In this document: positions 28,086-36,454 of the stretch, piece after piece
Layout: every line of letters starts with the position of its first letter
Position numbering within the stretch: position 1 is the stretch's first letter
NCBI GenBank assembly: GCA_022769125.1
Contig: JALEKN010000044.1
Span: forward strand, 1-57,245
Source: Agathobacter sp.
Lineage (GTDB): Bacteria; Bacillota; Clostridia; Lachnospirales; Lachnospiraceae
Direction: 5' to 3'
DNA: 57,245 bases
Translations under genes and position numbers: made by a program
Notes under the pieces: model-generated
What the model was told of the DNA's origin: nothing
Databases searched by the model: none
Seen by the model: only the letters and a program-made list of their open reading frames with translations

Positions 28086-28544
28086 TTAATTCTCATCAAT
28101 CGTCAGTAGCCGTTCGTTCACATCAAAATGCAGCGCATCCGGGTTAGTTCTTTGAAGTTCCAAGATAGAAAGCCAGAGCATGTGGATATTGTAGGTAAGT
28201 ATCTGGTCAGCTTTCACCGCATACGGCAGCAAAGAATGAATGTCAAAGAACCGGATTCCAAGTGGCGGCAGAAATACCAGATTCGTGGTTTCTTTTTTCT
28301 CTCCCTTGCTGTGAATCATCTCATATGTGATCATCAAAAACTCCGTTCCTCTGAATTCACAATGATACGATACAAAGCACTCATCAACGCTCCAAAACTC
28401 TCCGTCCTCACCCTCAACCATCGGCTTTTGATCTTGTGGATTATATTCCGTTGTCTGGCATTCCACGTCCCAATAAATTTTTCCGGACTTTGTATCCTTA
28501 ACCATCTCCGGAAGCTTATGAAGTAATTCTTTCTCTTTACTCAT
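28086..28544 (-). CDS. Conserved hypothetical protein, operon partner 2 behind metF
   Basis: I do not recognise this family. The 152-residue protein is soluble, with no signal peptide or membrane helix. A possible beta-rich core begins GKIYWDVECQTTEY, continues SVDECFVSYHC and FLPPLGIRFFD, and ends in a helical stretch. AAAGGAGAAG precedes the ATG at 28544. That start overlaps the preceding gene by eight bases, a sign of coupled translation with it. It lies 14 bases before the LUD gene. Confidence 0.8.
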   Translation of the reverse strand: MSKEKELLHKLPEMVKDTKSGKIYWDVECQTTEYNPQDQKPMVEGEDGEFWSVDECFVSYHCEFRGTEFLMITYEMIHSKGEKKETTNLVFLPPLGIRFFDIHSLLPYAVKADQILTYNIHMLWLSILELQRTNPDALHFDVNERLLTIDEN

Positions 28545-29001
28545 CGTCTTCTCCTTTGTCCTCAAATCCCCTTTCCGGCTGAAGCTTTAACATCTCATCA
28601 ATGTAGTAGTCTACCGCTTCCTTAGAGTTGTCAAACGCATGCCACTCTGCCGGCTCATTCTCTCTCTTTATGCAGACTTTATTGTAATTGTAATATGCGA
28701 CTTCTGCCTTTATGCTGCCATCCGGATTCAAAACCTGCTTCTGCATGACAGGGGCAGCTTCCGGCAATGTTGCTTTCTGCGCCACCGGTTCTTCCTGCAC
28801 TTTTTTCTCCTGCACAGCTTCTTCCTGTTTAAAGTCCGCTTCAACAACCTCTGCCTCATCCACATTCTCCGCACGTTCCTGCTTCGGCTCCTCCTCCGGG
28901 ATCAGGGAGACCATCTGCACCTGGGCGCCATTCTCCGGCTGCACCAGATTGTCCCAGAAATCGAACATATTCAGTTGCCCAGCCATCGAACGTCTCGCCA
29001 T
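28537..29001 (-). CDS. Conserved hypothetical acidic protein, operon partner 1 behind metF
   Basis: A 154-residue protein that I do not recognise. It has three parts: an N-terminal short motif GQLNMFDFWDNL (~8-19), a glutamate/glutamine/valine-rich linker of low complexity (~35-85), and a C-terminal domain (~90-145) with AYYNYNKVCIKR and KEAVDYYIDEML. The motif-plus-linker design suggests a protein-protein adaptor. The start lies seven bases after the metF stop, and its ribosome binding site lies in the end of metF. Confidence 0.8.
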   Translation of the reverse strand: MARRSMAGQLNMFDFWDNLVQPENGAQVQMVSLIPEEEPKQERAENVDEAEVVEADFKQEEAVQEKKVQEEPVAQKATLPEAAPVMQKQVLNPDGSIKAEVAYYNYNKVCIKRENEPAEWHAFDNSKEAVDYYIDEMLKLQPERGFEDKGEDDE

Positions 29002-29008
29002 AGGTAGC

Positions 29009-29881
29009 CTACTCCCTTACATAAATGTCGGACAGGTTGTTAAAGATTGCCTCAAGCACATCCGGCTTATTCATCGAATAGATGTGGATGTGGTTCACTC
29101 CATTTGCAACAAGATCGATGATCTGCTCTGTCGCATACGCAATTCCTGCCTGTTTCATAGCATCCGGGTTGTCCGCAAAACGCTCCACGATACGAAGGAA
29201 CTTCGGTGGAACAAGATTACCGGAAAGTGTTCCGATCCGCTTGATCTGATTTGCATTCGTCACTGGCATGATGCCCGGAACAACCGGTACATTGATGCCA
29301 TGCCGCAATGCCTTAAACATAAAATTGTAATAGATATTGTTATCAAAAAACATCTGTGTTGTCAGATAATCTACACCGGCATCGACCTTCTCCTTCAGGT
29401 GAACAAGATCCTCCTCCACAGAAGCTGCCTCCGGATGCCCCTCTGGGTAACAAGCTGCTCCGATGCAGAAATCTCCGCCAGACTGCTTGATCTCCTCAAT
29501 CAGTTCCACTGCGTGATGATACTGATCCGGAAGCGGAAAATCCGCGTTCTCCGGGATGTCACCACGAAGCGCAAGAATGTTTTCGATATGACGGTCTTTT
29601 AGTTCTCCGATAACACTGCGTACCTTCTCCTTTGTAGAAGACGCACAGGTCAGATGAGCAACCGCCGGAACTCCGCAGGCATTGATCGTCTCTGCAATCT
29701 CAACGGTGTAATCGCTTGTTCCACCTGTTGCACCATAGGTACAGCTTAGAAAGGATGGTTTTAATGCCGCCATCGTTGCCGCAGTCTCCTTATATTTGTC
29801 CAGCAAAATCACCTTTTTCGGTGGAAACATCTCGCAGGAAATTGTTACATTATCCGTCTTTAAAATTTCTGATACTTTCAT
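29009..29881 (-). CDS. metF: 5,10-methylenetetrahydrofolate reductase
   Basis: FAD enzyme that makes 5-methyltetrahydrofolate for methionine synthesis. The 290-residue TIM barrel shows SCEMFPPK (~15-22, catalytic glutamate), TYGATGG (~48-54), LALRGDIP (~105-112) and the TTQMFFDN motif. Length is normal for bacterial MetF. GAGAGG precedes the ATG. It lies between greA and two unknown genes in a tight operon; no other methionine gene is present here. Confidence 0.96.
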   Translation of the reverse strand: MKVSEILKTDNVTISCEMFPPKKVILLDKYKETAATMAALKPSFLSCTYGATGGTSDYTVEIAETINACGVPAVAHLTCASSTKEKVRSVIGELKDRHIENILALRGDIPENADFPLPDQYHHAVELIEEIKQSGGDFCIGAACYPEGHPEAASVEEDLVHLKEKVDAGVDYLTTQMFFDNNIYYNFMFKALRHGINVPVVPGIMPVTNANQIKRIGTLSGNLVPPKFLRIVERFADNPDAMKQAGIAYATEQIIDLVANGVNHIHIYSMNKPDVLEAIFNNLSDIYVRE

Positions 29882-29901
29882 GTTAACCTCTCTTATGTAT
29901 G

Positions 29902-30405
29902 TTAAAATTTGCGAAGCTCATCCGAGCCATCATCAATAGTATTCTCAATCCGTTTGATCTGCACAAAGTAAGAATAGTCATCATTGACCCTTACCTCACA
30001 GCGATCGCCCACCTTATGTCCGAAAATTGCAGCACCAAGCGGTGACTCACGGCTGATCAGATTCTTGAGTGAATTGCTTCTAACCGTCGTGACCATCTTA
30101 TAAGTTTCCGTCTCATCATCCTCTTCAAAATAAACATCCACCGTGTTATTCATGCCAACTTCGTCTTCAGCAGAATCCTCAGAGACAATCACAGCGGTAC
30201 GGATCATCTTCTCCAGATAGCGGATACGCCGCTCATTCTCATTTTTAAACTGCTTGGCTGCCTTATATTCGAAGTTTTCAGATAAATCCCCCTGTGCCCT
30301 TGCGACCTTCACATCCTCAAGCGCCTGCTTACGGATTACAAGCTTACGGTGCTCGATCTCCGCCTCCATCTTCTGTATATCTTTTTCGGTCAATTCATCA
30401 TACAT
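29902..30405 (-). CDS. greA: GreA/GreB-family transcript cleavage factor
   Basis: Rescues backtracked RNA polymerase by stimulating RNA cleavage. The 167-residue protein has the N-terminal coiled coil (~5-75) with the tip motif ARAQGDLSENFEY, whose acidic pair is the active tip, and a C-terminal FKBP-like domain with SPLGAAIFGHKVGD. The ATG at 30405 has GGTGGAGG upstream; longer in-frame starts are less likely. Its divergence from standard GreA means it could be a second copy. Confidence 0.93.
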   Translation of the reverse strand: MYDELTEKDIQKMEAEIEHRKLVIRKQALEDVKVARAQGDLSENFEYKAAKQFKNENERRIRYLEKMIRTAVIVSEDSAEDEVGMNNTVDVYFEEDDETETYKMVTTVRSNSLKNLISRESPLGAAIFGHKVGDRCEVRVNDDYSYFVQIKRIENTIDDGSDELRKF

Positions 30406-30425
30406 GATATTTTCGCCTCCACCTA

Positions 30426-31163
30426 TTATCGTATCATTTCTTGCGCCTGAACGCAAACCGGAAATTCAACTTTGCAGTGTTCATCCGAATACGCACTGAG
30501 CACATAGCCGCCCGGTAAATGAAACGAAGAAAATCCGTTTTCTTTAAGCACCGGGATATCCAAAAAGTTCATTCCAAGTCCCGCGCCGTTTGCCTTTGCA
30601 TAGCTTTCTTTTCTCGTCCAGAGTTCTGTTGCACGCATGAGTTCCGCTTCACTTATCGCAATTCCTTCAGCCGCTTCTTTCAACGCTTTGCCGCTGCTTT
30701 TCAAGTCTTCCTGCCGATTAGCTTCTGAAACGCCAAAAATCTTTGCACGCTCCGCTTCTGTAAAACACCGCTCCATGATTCCCATAAAGCGCTTCGCCCC
30801 ACGTTTGCCGTTAAATCTCTGAAGCAGACATTCAATATCAACTCCGGTCTCTGTACTGCCTGCCACAATCGCAGCAAAATCTCCGGAATGACTTACATTA
30901 AAATGAAATTCCTCCGCCATTGGTTTATGATGTGCTCCCTCCGCAAAATAAACCTCAGAATAATCCAGATTCAATTCTTTGCAGGCATACCTTATCAGAA
31001 GACCGGCTGTCAGGGACCGGCATTGATCCTGCCTTTTGCTACACGCAAGAACCTTTCGCTTTCGAGTCTCATTTACAAGAGAAAGACCTTTATCAAAAAG
31101 GTCTTTCTCCAAAAAAGCATTGCAATTTGCATAATAAAGCTTCAGAACCGGTGTCATATCCAT
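30426..31163 (-). CDS. 4'-phosphopantetheinyl transferase, Sfp type
   Basis: Transfers phosphopantetheine from CoA to a carrier protein serine. The 245-residue, two-lobe length fits the Sfp type rather than the shorter AcpS. FNVSHSGDFAAIVAG and GVDIE (~88-115) and the second motif FTEAERAKI...WTRKESYAKANGAGL (~150-200) hold the magnesium and CoA residues. No NRPS or PKS genes are in the window, so it may act on the fatty acid ACP. The ATG overlaps the uppP stop by one base. Confidence 0.93.
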   Translation of the reverse strand: MDMTPVLKLYYANCNAFLEKDLFDKGLSLVNETRKRKVLACSKRQDQCRSLTAGLLIRYACKELNLDYSEVYFAEGAHHKPMAEEFHFNVSHSGDFAAIVAGSTETGVDIECLLQRFNGKRGAKRFMGIMERCFTEAERAKIFGVSEANRQEDLKSSGKALKEAAEGIAISEAELMRATELWTRKESYAKANGAGLGMNFLDIPVLKENGFSSFHLPGGYVLSAYSDEHCKVEFPVCVQAQEMIR

Positions 31164-32029
31164 CAGATTACTCCTGCAAGACCCGCTGCAAGAACAATTG
31201 CGCCAAGTACGATACGATACCAGCCAAATATCTTAAAATCATGTTTACGGATATAATCCATCAGGAAGCGGATAACAATCACAGAAACAACAAACGCAAC
31301 TATCATTGCAACAATAAGAATTCCTGCTTCCACTGCCGTAAAATGGAATCCAAACTTATAAAGTTTAAGAAGACTCGCGCCAAACATGACCGGAATCGCA
31401 AGAAAAAATGTATATTCCGCTGCAACAGAGCGTGATACCCCGATAAGCAGAGCTCCTACAATCGTTGCACCGGATCGTGAAGTTCCTGGGAACACCGCTG
31501 CGATAAGCTGAAACAATCCAATCAGGACAGCGCTGGTGTATGTAATGTCAGCCAGCGAATTTATCTTTGCATTCTTACCCTTATTGTGGTTTTCTACCAG
31601 AATAAAAATGACACCAAACAAAATGAGCATGATTGCAACCGTCTGGTAATTGTAGAACAGTTCCTCCAGCTTCTCGTCAAACAGAACACCTACAATGGCT
31701 GCCGGGACACAGGATACTAAAATGTGAAACCACAACTTAAAAATGTCACACTTGATCCAGGCCCCCAGGCCATGTTTTGTAAGAGGTTCCTTATTATCTT
31801 TTTTGCCAAACGGCCAGATTGCATTCCAGAATAAAAGCACAACCGCAAGAATTGCCCCGAGCTGGATCACCACCTCAAACATACTGTAGAATCCATCCGG
31901 ATTGTCGCCGACACGAAGTGGAAGAATTTCATTCAGTAAGATCATGTGCCCCGTGCTGCTGATTGGCAGCCACTCTGTAATTCCCTCTACAATACCGAAT
32001 AAAATTGCTTTTAAAAATTCAATGATCAT
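31163..32029 (-). CDS. uppP: Undecaprenyl-diphosphatase (BacA family)
   Basis: Membrane enzyme that recycles the C55 lipid carrier for cell-wall synthesis and can give bacitracin tolerance. The 288-residue protein has about eight helices. The catalytic signatures GIVEGITEWLPISSTGHM (~12-29) and the second GTSRSGATI (~175-183) are intact. The ATG at 32029 has AAGGAAAC upstream. It heads a compact operon of eight leftward genes. Confidence 0.95.
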   Translation of the reverse strand: MIIEFLKAILFGIVEGITEWLPISSTGHMILLNEILPLRVGDNPDGFYSMFEVVIQLGAILAVVLLFWNAIWPFGKKDNKEPLTKHGLGAWIKCDIFKLWFHILVSCVPAAIVGVLFDEKLEELFYNYQTVAIMLILFGVIFILVENHNKGKNAKINSLADITYTSAVLIGLFQLIAAVFPGTSRSGATIVGALLIGVSRSVAAEYTFFLAIPVMFGASLLKLYKFGFHFTAVEAGILIVAMIVAFVVSVIVIRFLMDYIRKHDFKIFGWYRIVLGAIVLAAGLAGVI

Positions 32030-32132
32030 CTTGTTTCCTTCTTTTCTTTTATAATATAGTGTATGCGCTCTTCCATTTTGCAATGTAATCCGCTATAATA
32101 TAGACAATCTTAAATCTATGGAGGATTCTATC
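32030..32132. promoter_or_regulatory. Divergent promoter region of uppP and the 50-codon gene
   Basis: This 103-base gap is A+T-rich. TATAAT-like boxes point both ways: TATAAT at about 32095-32100 for the rightward gene and TATATT near 32052-32057 for uppP. The -35 boxes are weak or badly spaced, so exact promoters are uncertain. Confidence 0.45.
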
Positions 32133-32285
32133 ATGGAAGAAAAAGCATATAAAACAATGGGTTCAGCCGGAGTTTCCAGTCTCATCATCGGAATCTGCAT
32201 CATCGCCGGCGCAGTTACTTCAGGAATTCTTTTAATTGTACACGGTGCGCGTCTCTTAAATAACCGCAAAAATATCTTGATCTGA
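32133..32285 (+). CDS. Small 50-residue membrane protein
   Basis: A short gene with good expression signals: ATG preceded by GGAGG eight bases upstream, a TGA stop, then a strong terminator 60 bases later. The product begins MEEKAYKTMGSAGVSS, then has one long hydrophobic stretch (~15-41, LIIGICIIAGAVTSGILLIV and flanks) and a basic tail ending LLNNRKNILI. This fits a single-pass membrane peptide with a cytoplasmic positive end. Function unknown; it could be a transporter or kinase modulator or a toxin-like peptide, but no antisense RNA or partner was seen. Confidence 0.72.
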   Translation: MEEKAYKTMGSAGVSSLIIGICIIAGAVTSGILLIVHGARLLNNRKNILI

Positions 32286-32346
32286 CCCGCAAGACAAAAA
32301 CAGTCCAATACCATACTGTTAAGCGTCTTCAAATTCAAGACACACA

Positions 32347-32374
32347 ACAGTCCTGCCTTGGCAGGGCTGTTTTT
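32347..32374 (+). terminator. Terminator of the 50-residue membrane protein gene
   Basis: ACAGTCCTGCC pairs with GGCAGGGCTGT (32347-32357 and 32360-32370, one wobble, two-base loop), followed by a run of T to 32374 on the plus strand. It may also stop the convergent amylase transcript, but no T run is present in that direction. Confidence 0.85.
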
Positions 32375-32440
32375 AGTTGCACACACTATTATATTATAAA
32401 CTATTTTTGCCGGTTATGCACGCACTTTCACGCATTTTTC

Positions 32441-34156
32441 CTACTTTAAGAGTACCGCTTCATAAGCCTTAAGTTCCCCGGAAAACAGCCTATCTGTCAA
32501 AAGATCCTGTTTTCCCCGGTACCTCGGTGCCAGAATTGTCCCATCCGAAAAATGATACAGCAGATGTAACTGTTGCCCGTCAAGTTCTCTTGTAATAAAT
32601 AATGTGCCATCTTCATCGCAGACGCTCTCCTCCACGATCACACCATCCAACAGCACCGGATTTTCTTTCCGCACGGCGATCAGCTTCTGATACCACGCAA
32701 GCATCGACCGATCCTGCCGCTTTTCATCCCAGAGCATTCCTCGCCGGCAATCTGGGTCCGGTCCGCCTTCCATCGCGACCTCATCCCCGTAATAGAGCAT
32801 CGGCATTCCCGGCATCAGCAGCATGACCGCCGCGCCAAGTCTCTGCTTCTCCTTACGGTTGCCGCAGCTATGTAAAAATCGCTCCGTATCGTGACTGTCC
32901 ATCATATTAAGTAGAAGTGGAAATACCTTGCTGTGCAGATTTCCCTTTAAAAATCCGATCCTGCCCCAGAACTCGGAGACCGGAATGCTCCCATCCGCAA
33001 GCACCGCCTTAAGCGCCTTATAAAACGGATAATTCATGACGGTATCCCACTCGTCACCCTCCAGAAAATCCGGTGCATAGTGCCAGATCTCCCCGATGAT
33101 GATTGCCTGCGGGTTCACTGCCTTTACCTCCCTGCGGAACCGCTTCCAGAAGTTGTGGCTGACCTCATCCCCGACATCCAGCCGCCATCCGTCAATGTTG
33201 CACTCCTTCATCCAGTGTGTCGCGACACCGATCACATAGTCCTGCACCTTCGGATTGGAGAGATTTAACTTAGGCATCCCTCCAAAATAGGAAAACGTTT
33301 TGAAATTCGGCTTTTTTCCCCACTCCATCACAAGCGGGAAGCCCTCGATATAATACCAGTCCACATACTCGGAAGCGGATTCCTTTTCCATTATATCGGC
33401 AAACGCGAAAAACTTCGGTGATGTATGATTGAATACGCCATCCAGCACCACGCGCATATCCATCTGGTGTGCACGTTCCACCAGCATTTTCAAATCTTCT
33501 GTATTTCCAAAAGACGGATCAATCTGGTAGTAATCAATGGTATCGTACTTGTGGCTCGAGTCTGACTTAAAAATCGGAGTCATATAGATCACATCAATCC
33601 CAAGTTTCTTCAGGTAATCCAGATGCGCAAGAATCCCCTGCAGGTTTCCTTGCAGATTATCCATATGCCCAATCGGAGCTTTATACCACAAGTTGTCGTC
33701 AACCTGCTCTGTAGTTGCAAACCTGGATGGAAATATCTGATAAAAAACCTTGTTCTTCGCCCAGTCCGGAACGAGGAAGGCTTCCTCCTCCCGCAGATTC
33801 TGCGGACAGTCAAACATATTCTCGATATCCTCTATCATCTGGTTATAAAAATCATAATTGCCGTAAAAAGTACGATTTCCATCCTTGTCGACCAATTCAA
33901 AAAAATATCTAAGGCATACCACATCCATTGTAACGACCGTTTCAAAATAGTCATGATACACATCCGAAGTCCGGCGCTCCATCTCCTGCGCACTTCTGGT
34001 ATCCATGACACGAAGCGGCAGATATTTGTCCTGCATGTGCAGGATCACCTGCCGGATGTCTCCCTTTTTGACCTGAATGCGGAACAAAAACTGCTTGTTG
34101 CCAAGTGAAAAGCAATAGTTCTTATCACTCTTGTGGCAGATTGCTGCGTATTCCAT
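32441..34156 (-). CDS. GH13_20 neopullulanase / cyclomaltodextrinase-type amylase
   Basis: Cytoplasmic amylase that degrades maltodextrins or cyclodextrins (no signal peptide). The 571 residues include an N-terminal beta domain (~1-125, CBM34-like) and a GH13 barrel: VLDGVFNHTS (~237-246), GWRLDVGDE (nucleophile D ~327), IIGEIWHYAPDFLEGDEWD (acid/base E ~356) and NMMDSHDTERF. The subfamily call rests on the N-terminal domain and barrel motifs. GGAGGGAGC precedes the ATG. It lies 29 bases after the MATE gene and is probably cotranscribed. Confidence 0.92.
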   Translation of the reverse strand: MEYAAICHKSDKNYCFSLGNKQFLFRIQVKKGDIRQVILHMQDKYLPLRVMDTRSAQEMERRTSDVYHDYFETVVTMDVVCLRYFFELVDKDGNRTFYGNYDFYNQMIEDIENMFDCPQNLREEEAFLVPDWAKNKVFYQIFPSRFATTEQVDDNLWYKAPIGHMDNLQGNLQGILAHLDYLKKLGIDVIYMTPIFKSDSSHKYDTIDYYQIDPSFGNTEDLKMLVERAHQMDMRVVLDGVFNHTSPKFFAFADIMEKESASEYVDWYYIEGFPLVMEWGKKPNFKTFSYFGGMPKLNLSNPKVQDYVIGVATHWMKECNIDGWRLDVGDEVSHNFWKRFRREVKAVNPQAIIIGEIWHYAPDFLEGDEWDTVMNYPFYKALKAVLADGSIPVSEFWGRIGFLKGNLHSKVFPLLLNMMDSHDTERFLHSCGNRKEKQRLGAAVMLLMPGMPMLYYGDEVAMEGGPDPDCRRGMLWDEKRQDRSMLAWYQKLIAVRKENPVLLDGVIVEESVCDEDGTLFITRELDGQQLHLLYHFSDGTILAPRYRGKQDLLTDRLFSGELKAYEAVLLK

Positions 34157-34185
34157 GCTCTGCTCCCTCCATCCGTTATTTTTCC

Positions 34186-35577
34186 TTATTTTGCACTCAA
34201 ATTATGAATCCAGACACCCTTTTTTACAAGAATAAATCCGACAACACACTTGATGATCTCAAGCGACTGGCAGATCAGATAAATCGGCACGACCGGAATA
34301 TCCGTACAAAATGCCAGAATTGCGGCTGTTGACACACATACCACCCACGCATAGCAGCTGTCAAACAAAAAAGTAATTACCGTCTTGCCGCCTGAGCGAA
34401 GTGTGAAATAGGATGCATTGGTAAATGCGCAGAACGGCATCAACGCTGCCATGATCAGGATAAACTTTGTTGCAAGGTGCCGCACCTCGTCCGTTGTATT
34501 GTACAGAAGCGGGAAAAATGGTGCAGTTGCTGCCATCACAAGCGCGATTCCTGCGCAAAAGCACACCGAAAACGTGATTAGTTTGCGGGCAGAATCTTTT
34601 GCCTCATCAAACTTTCCTGCACCTAACAACTGTCCGACAATGATCGATACCGCATTTCCAAGCGAGATCAAACCGATATTGAACACGTTGTTGATCGTGT
34701 TGCAGATATTGATTCCGGCAACCGCCGCAAGCCCTCTTGTGGAATAGCAGAAGGTGAGAATTGTCATTGCTGCCGACCACATAAACTCGTTCATAAGAAG
34801 CGGTGTTCCCTTGGCAACCACTTCCTTAACAATATGTCCTGGAATCGAAAAACGGTAGAAAATACGATGCATATAATCGTAAGTCTCCCTCTTTGCCATA
34901 ACCCATCCAAGGATAATCACACACTCGGTCACACGCGCGATCACGGTAGCAATTGCAGCGCCTCTTACTCCGAGCACAGGCATTCCAAGCTTTCCATAGA
35001 TGAGCACATAATTAAAGCAAAGGTTGACAACAACGGAAGCGATTCCTGCCTTCATCGGAAGCAGCGTCTCTCCCGTCTCCCTGAGTGTGCTCGCATAGCA
35101 TTGTGAGATCGTATATGGGATCAGTCCAATCACCATAATATCTATGTAATCAATTCCATACTGTAAGGTCGCGTCCAGATTTCCGGTCACACTTCCATCG
35201 TGCAGAAACTGCGAGATCAAAAACGACTTTCCAAAAAACAGGATACTGACACCAAGGATCATAATAATTCCTGCAATCAGCATCTTCATGCGGAATACAT
35301 TCTTCATGCTTTCACGGTCATTGCTTCCATAATACTGTGCGATAAAGATTCCCGCACCGGATAGTGCCCCGAAAATACTTAAGTTGAATACGAACAGCAG
35401 CTGGTTTACGATCGCAACTCCCGACATCTGATCTGTCCCGATTCTTCCAACCATCAGGTTGTCCAGCAGGTTTACAAAGTTGGTAAATCCATTCTGTACC
35501 ATGATCGGCAGTGCAATCAAAAGCACCTTTTTATAAAATGCGCGATCTCCGAAATAGCGCTGTCTGATATGTTCCAT
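34186..35577 (-). CDS. MATE-family efflux transporter
   Basis: A 463-residue, 12-helix exporter of the MatE family (drug or toxin:cation antiport, NorM/DinF-like). IALPIMVQNGFTNFVNLLDNLMVGRIG (in two overlapping parts near residues 20-45) is the standard first-helix pattern, and the second half repeats it near GTPLLMNEFMWSAAMTIL. The ATG at 35577 has AAGGAG five bases upstream; a longer start is less likely. Substrate unknown. Confidence 0.92.
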   Translation of the reverse strand: MEHIRQRYFGDRAFYKKVLLIALPIMVQNGFTNFVNLLDNLMVGRIGTDQMSGVAIVNQLLFVFNLSIFGALSGAGIFIAQYYGSNDRESMKNVFRMKMLIAGIIMILGVSILFFGKSFLISQFLHDGSVTGNLDATLQYGIDYIDIMVIGLIPYTISQCYASTLRETGETLLPMKAGIASVVVNLCFNYVLIYGKLGMPVLGVRGAAIATVIARVTECVIILGWVMAKRETYDYMHRIFYRFSIPGHIVKEVVAKGTPLLMNEFMWSAAMTILTFCYSTRGLAAVAGINICNTINNVFNIGLISLGNAVSIIVGQLLGAGKFDEAKDSARKLITFSVCFCAGIALVMAATAPFFPLLYNTTDEVRHLATKFILIMAALMPFCAFTNASYFTLRSGGKTVITFLFDSCYAWVVCVSTAAILAFCTDIPVVPIYLICQSLEIIKCVVGFILVKKGVWIHNLSAK

Positions 35578-35601
35578 TTTTTCTCCTTCGTTCCGCAACA
35601 A

Positions 35602-35643
35602 AAGGCATCCAGAATTAAACATATACTTAATCCTGAATGCCTT
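35602..35643 (-). terminator. Hairpin after pflA
   Basis: A 17-base-pair stem with two wobble pairs (35602-35618 with 35627-35643) and an eight-base loop, followed on the minus strand by TTGTTG. It probably ends much of the pflBA transcript before the MATE gene. The T tract is short, so read-through is likely. Confidence 0.6.
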
Positions 35644-35710
35644 CTGATCGCGCTTTCTCTCGCGCGCAAGCGTTCTTAATATTCGATTATAATGACCTTC
35701 CGGCAGACTG

Positions 35711-36439
35711 TCAAGACTGCATCGCTGCTCGGATGATCGATTCTGCCTCCTTCGCCTGCTCCTTGGTAAGCTGCGGCGTATCCTTTAGCGGATAATCGAT
35801 TCCAAGGCTGTCATACTTGACCTTTCCCATGGAATGATACGGAAGCACCTCAAGCTTTTCCACGTTGTGAAGCGTCTTTAAAAAGGCTCCCAGCTCCGTA
35901 AGTTCATCCTTATCATAAGTGATTCCCGGAACGACCACATGCCGGATCCAGACCGGCTTGTGTATAGAGTCCAGATACCTCGCAAACGCAAGGATGCCGG
36001 TATTGGAATGTCCGGTAAGGCTCTTGTGCTGTGCTTCATTTATATGCTTGATGTCAAGCATCACAAGATCCGTCACTTCCATCAGCCGTTCCAGCTTATC
36101 TGTCGGAGTTCTGTCCATCCCGAACATGATCCCCGAAGTGTCCAGACAGGTGTGGAAGCCACTTTGCTTTGCAAGCGAAAACAACTCAATTAAGAAATCA
36201 ATCTGAAGCATAGGCTCACCACCCGTTGCGGTAATCCCGCCCGTCCGGTAAAAGGAACGGTTGCGCTCCAGACGGTCTATGATCTCCTCCGCCGTCATCT
36301 CCTCCCCGCCATTTACATCCCAGGTGTCTGGATTGTGACAGTACAGGCAGCGCATCGGACAGCCCTGAAAGAACACGACAAAGCGTACTCCCGGACCGTC
36401 GACCGTACCGAATGTTTCTAATGAGTGGATCTTGCCCAT
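35711..36439 (-). CDS. pflA: Pyruvate formate-lyase activating enzyme
   Basis: Radical SAM enzyme that installs the glycyl radical on PflB. The 242-residue protein starts SLETFGTVDGPGVRFVVF, has the C-x3-C-x2-C cluster motif in QGCPMRCLYCHNPD (~30-43), and GITATGGEP (~75-83) for SAM binding. AAAAGGAG precedes the ATG. It lies 15 bases after pflB. Confidence 0.97.
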   Translation of the reverse strand: MGKIHSLETFGTVDGPGVRFVVFFQGCPMRCLYCHNPDTWDVNGGEEMTAEEIIDRLERNRSFYRTGGITATGGEPMLQIDFLIELFSLAKQSGFHTCLDTSGIMFGMDRTPTDKLERLMEVTDLVMLDIKHINEAQHKSLTGHSNTGILAFARYLDSIHKPVWIRHVVVPGITYDKDELTELGAFLKTLHNVEKLEVLPYHSMGKVKYDSLGIDYPLKDTPQLTKEQAKEAESIIRAAMQS

Positions 36440-36454
36440 ATCAGACTCCTTTTT

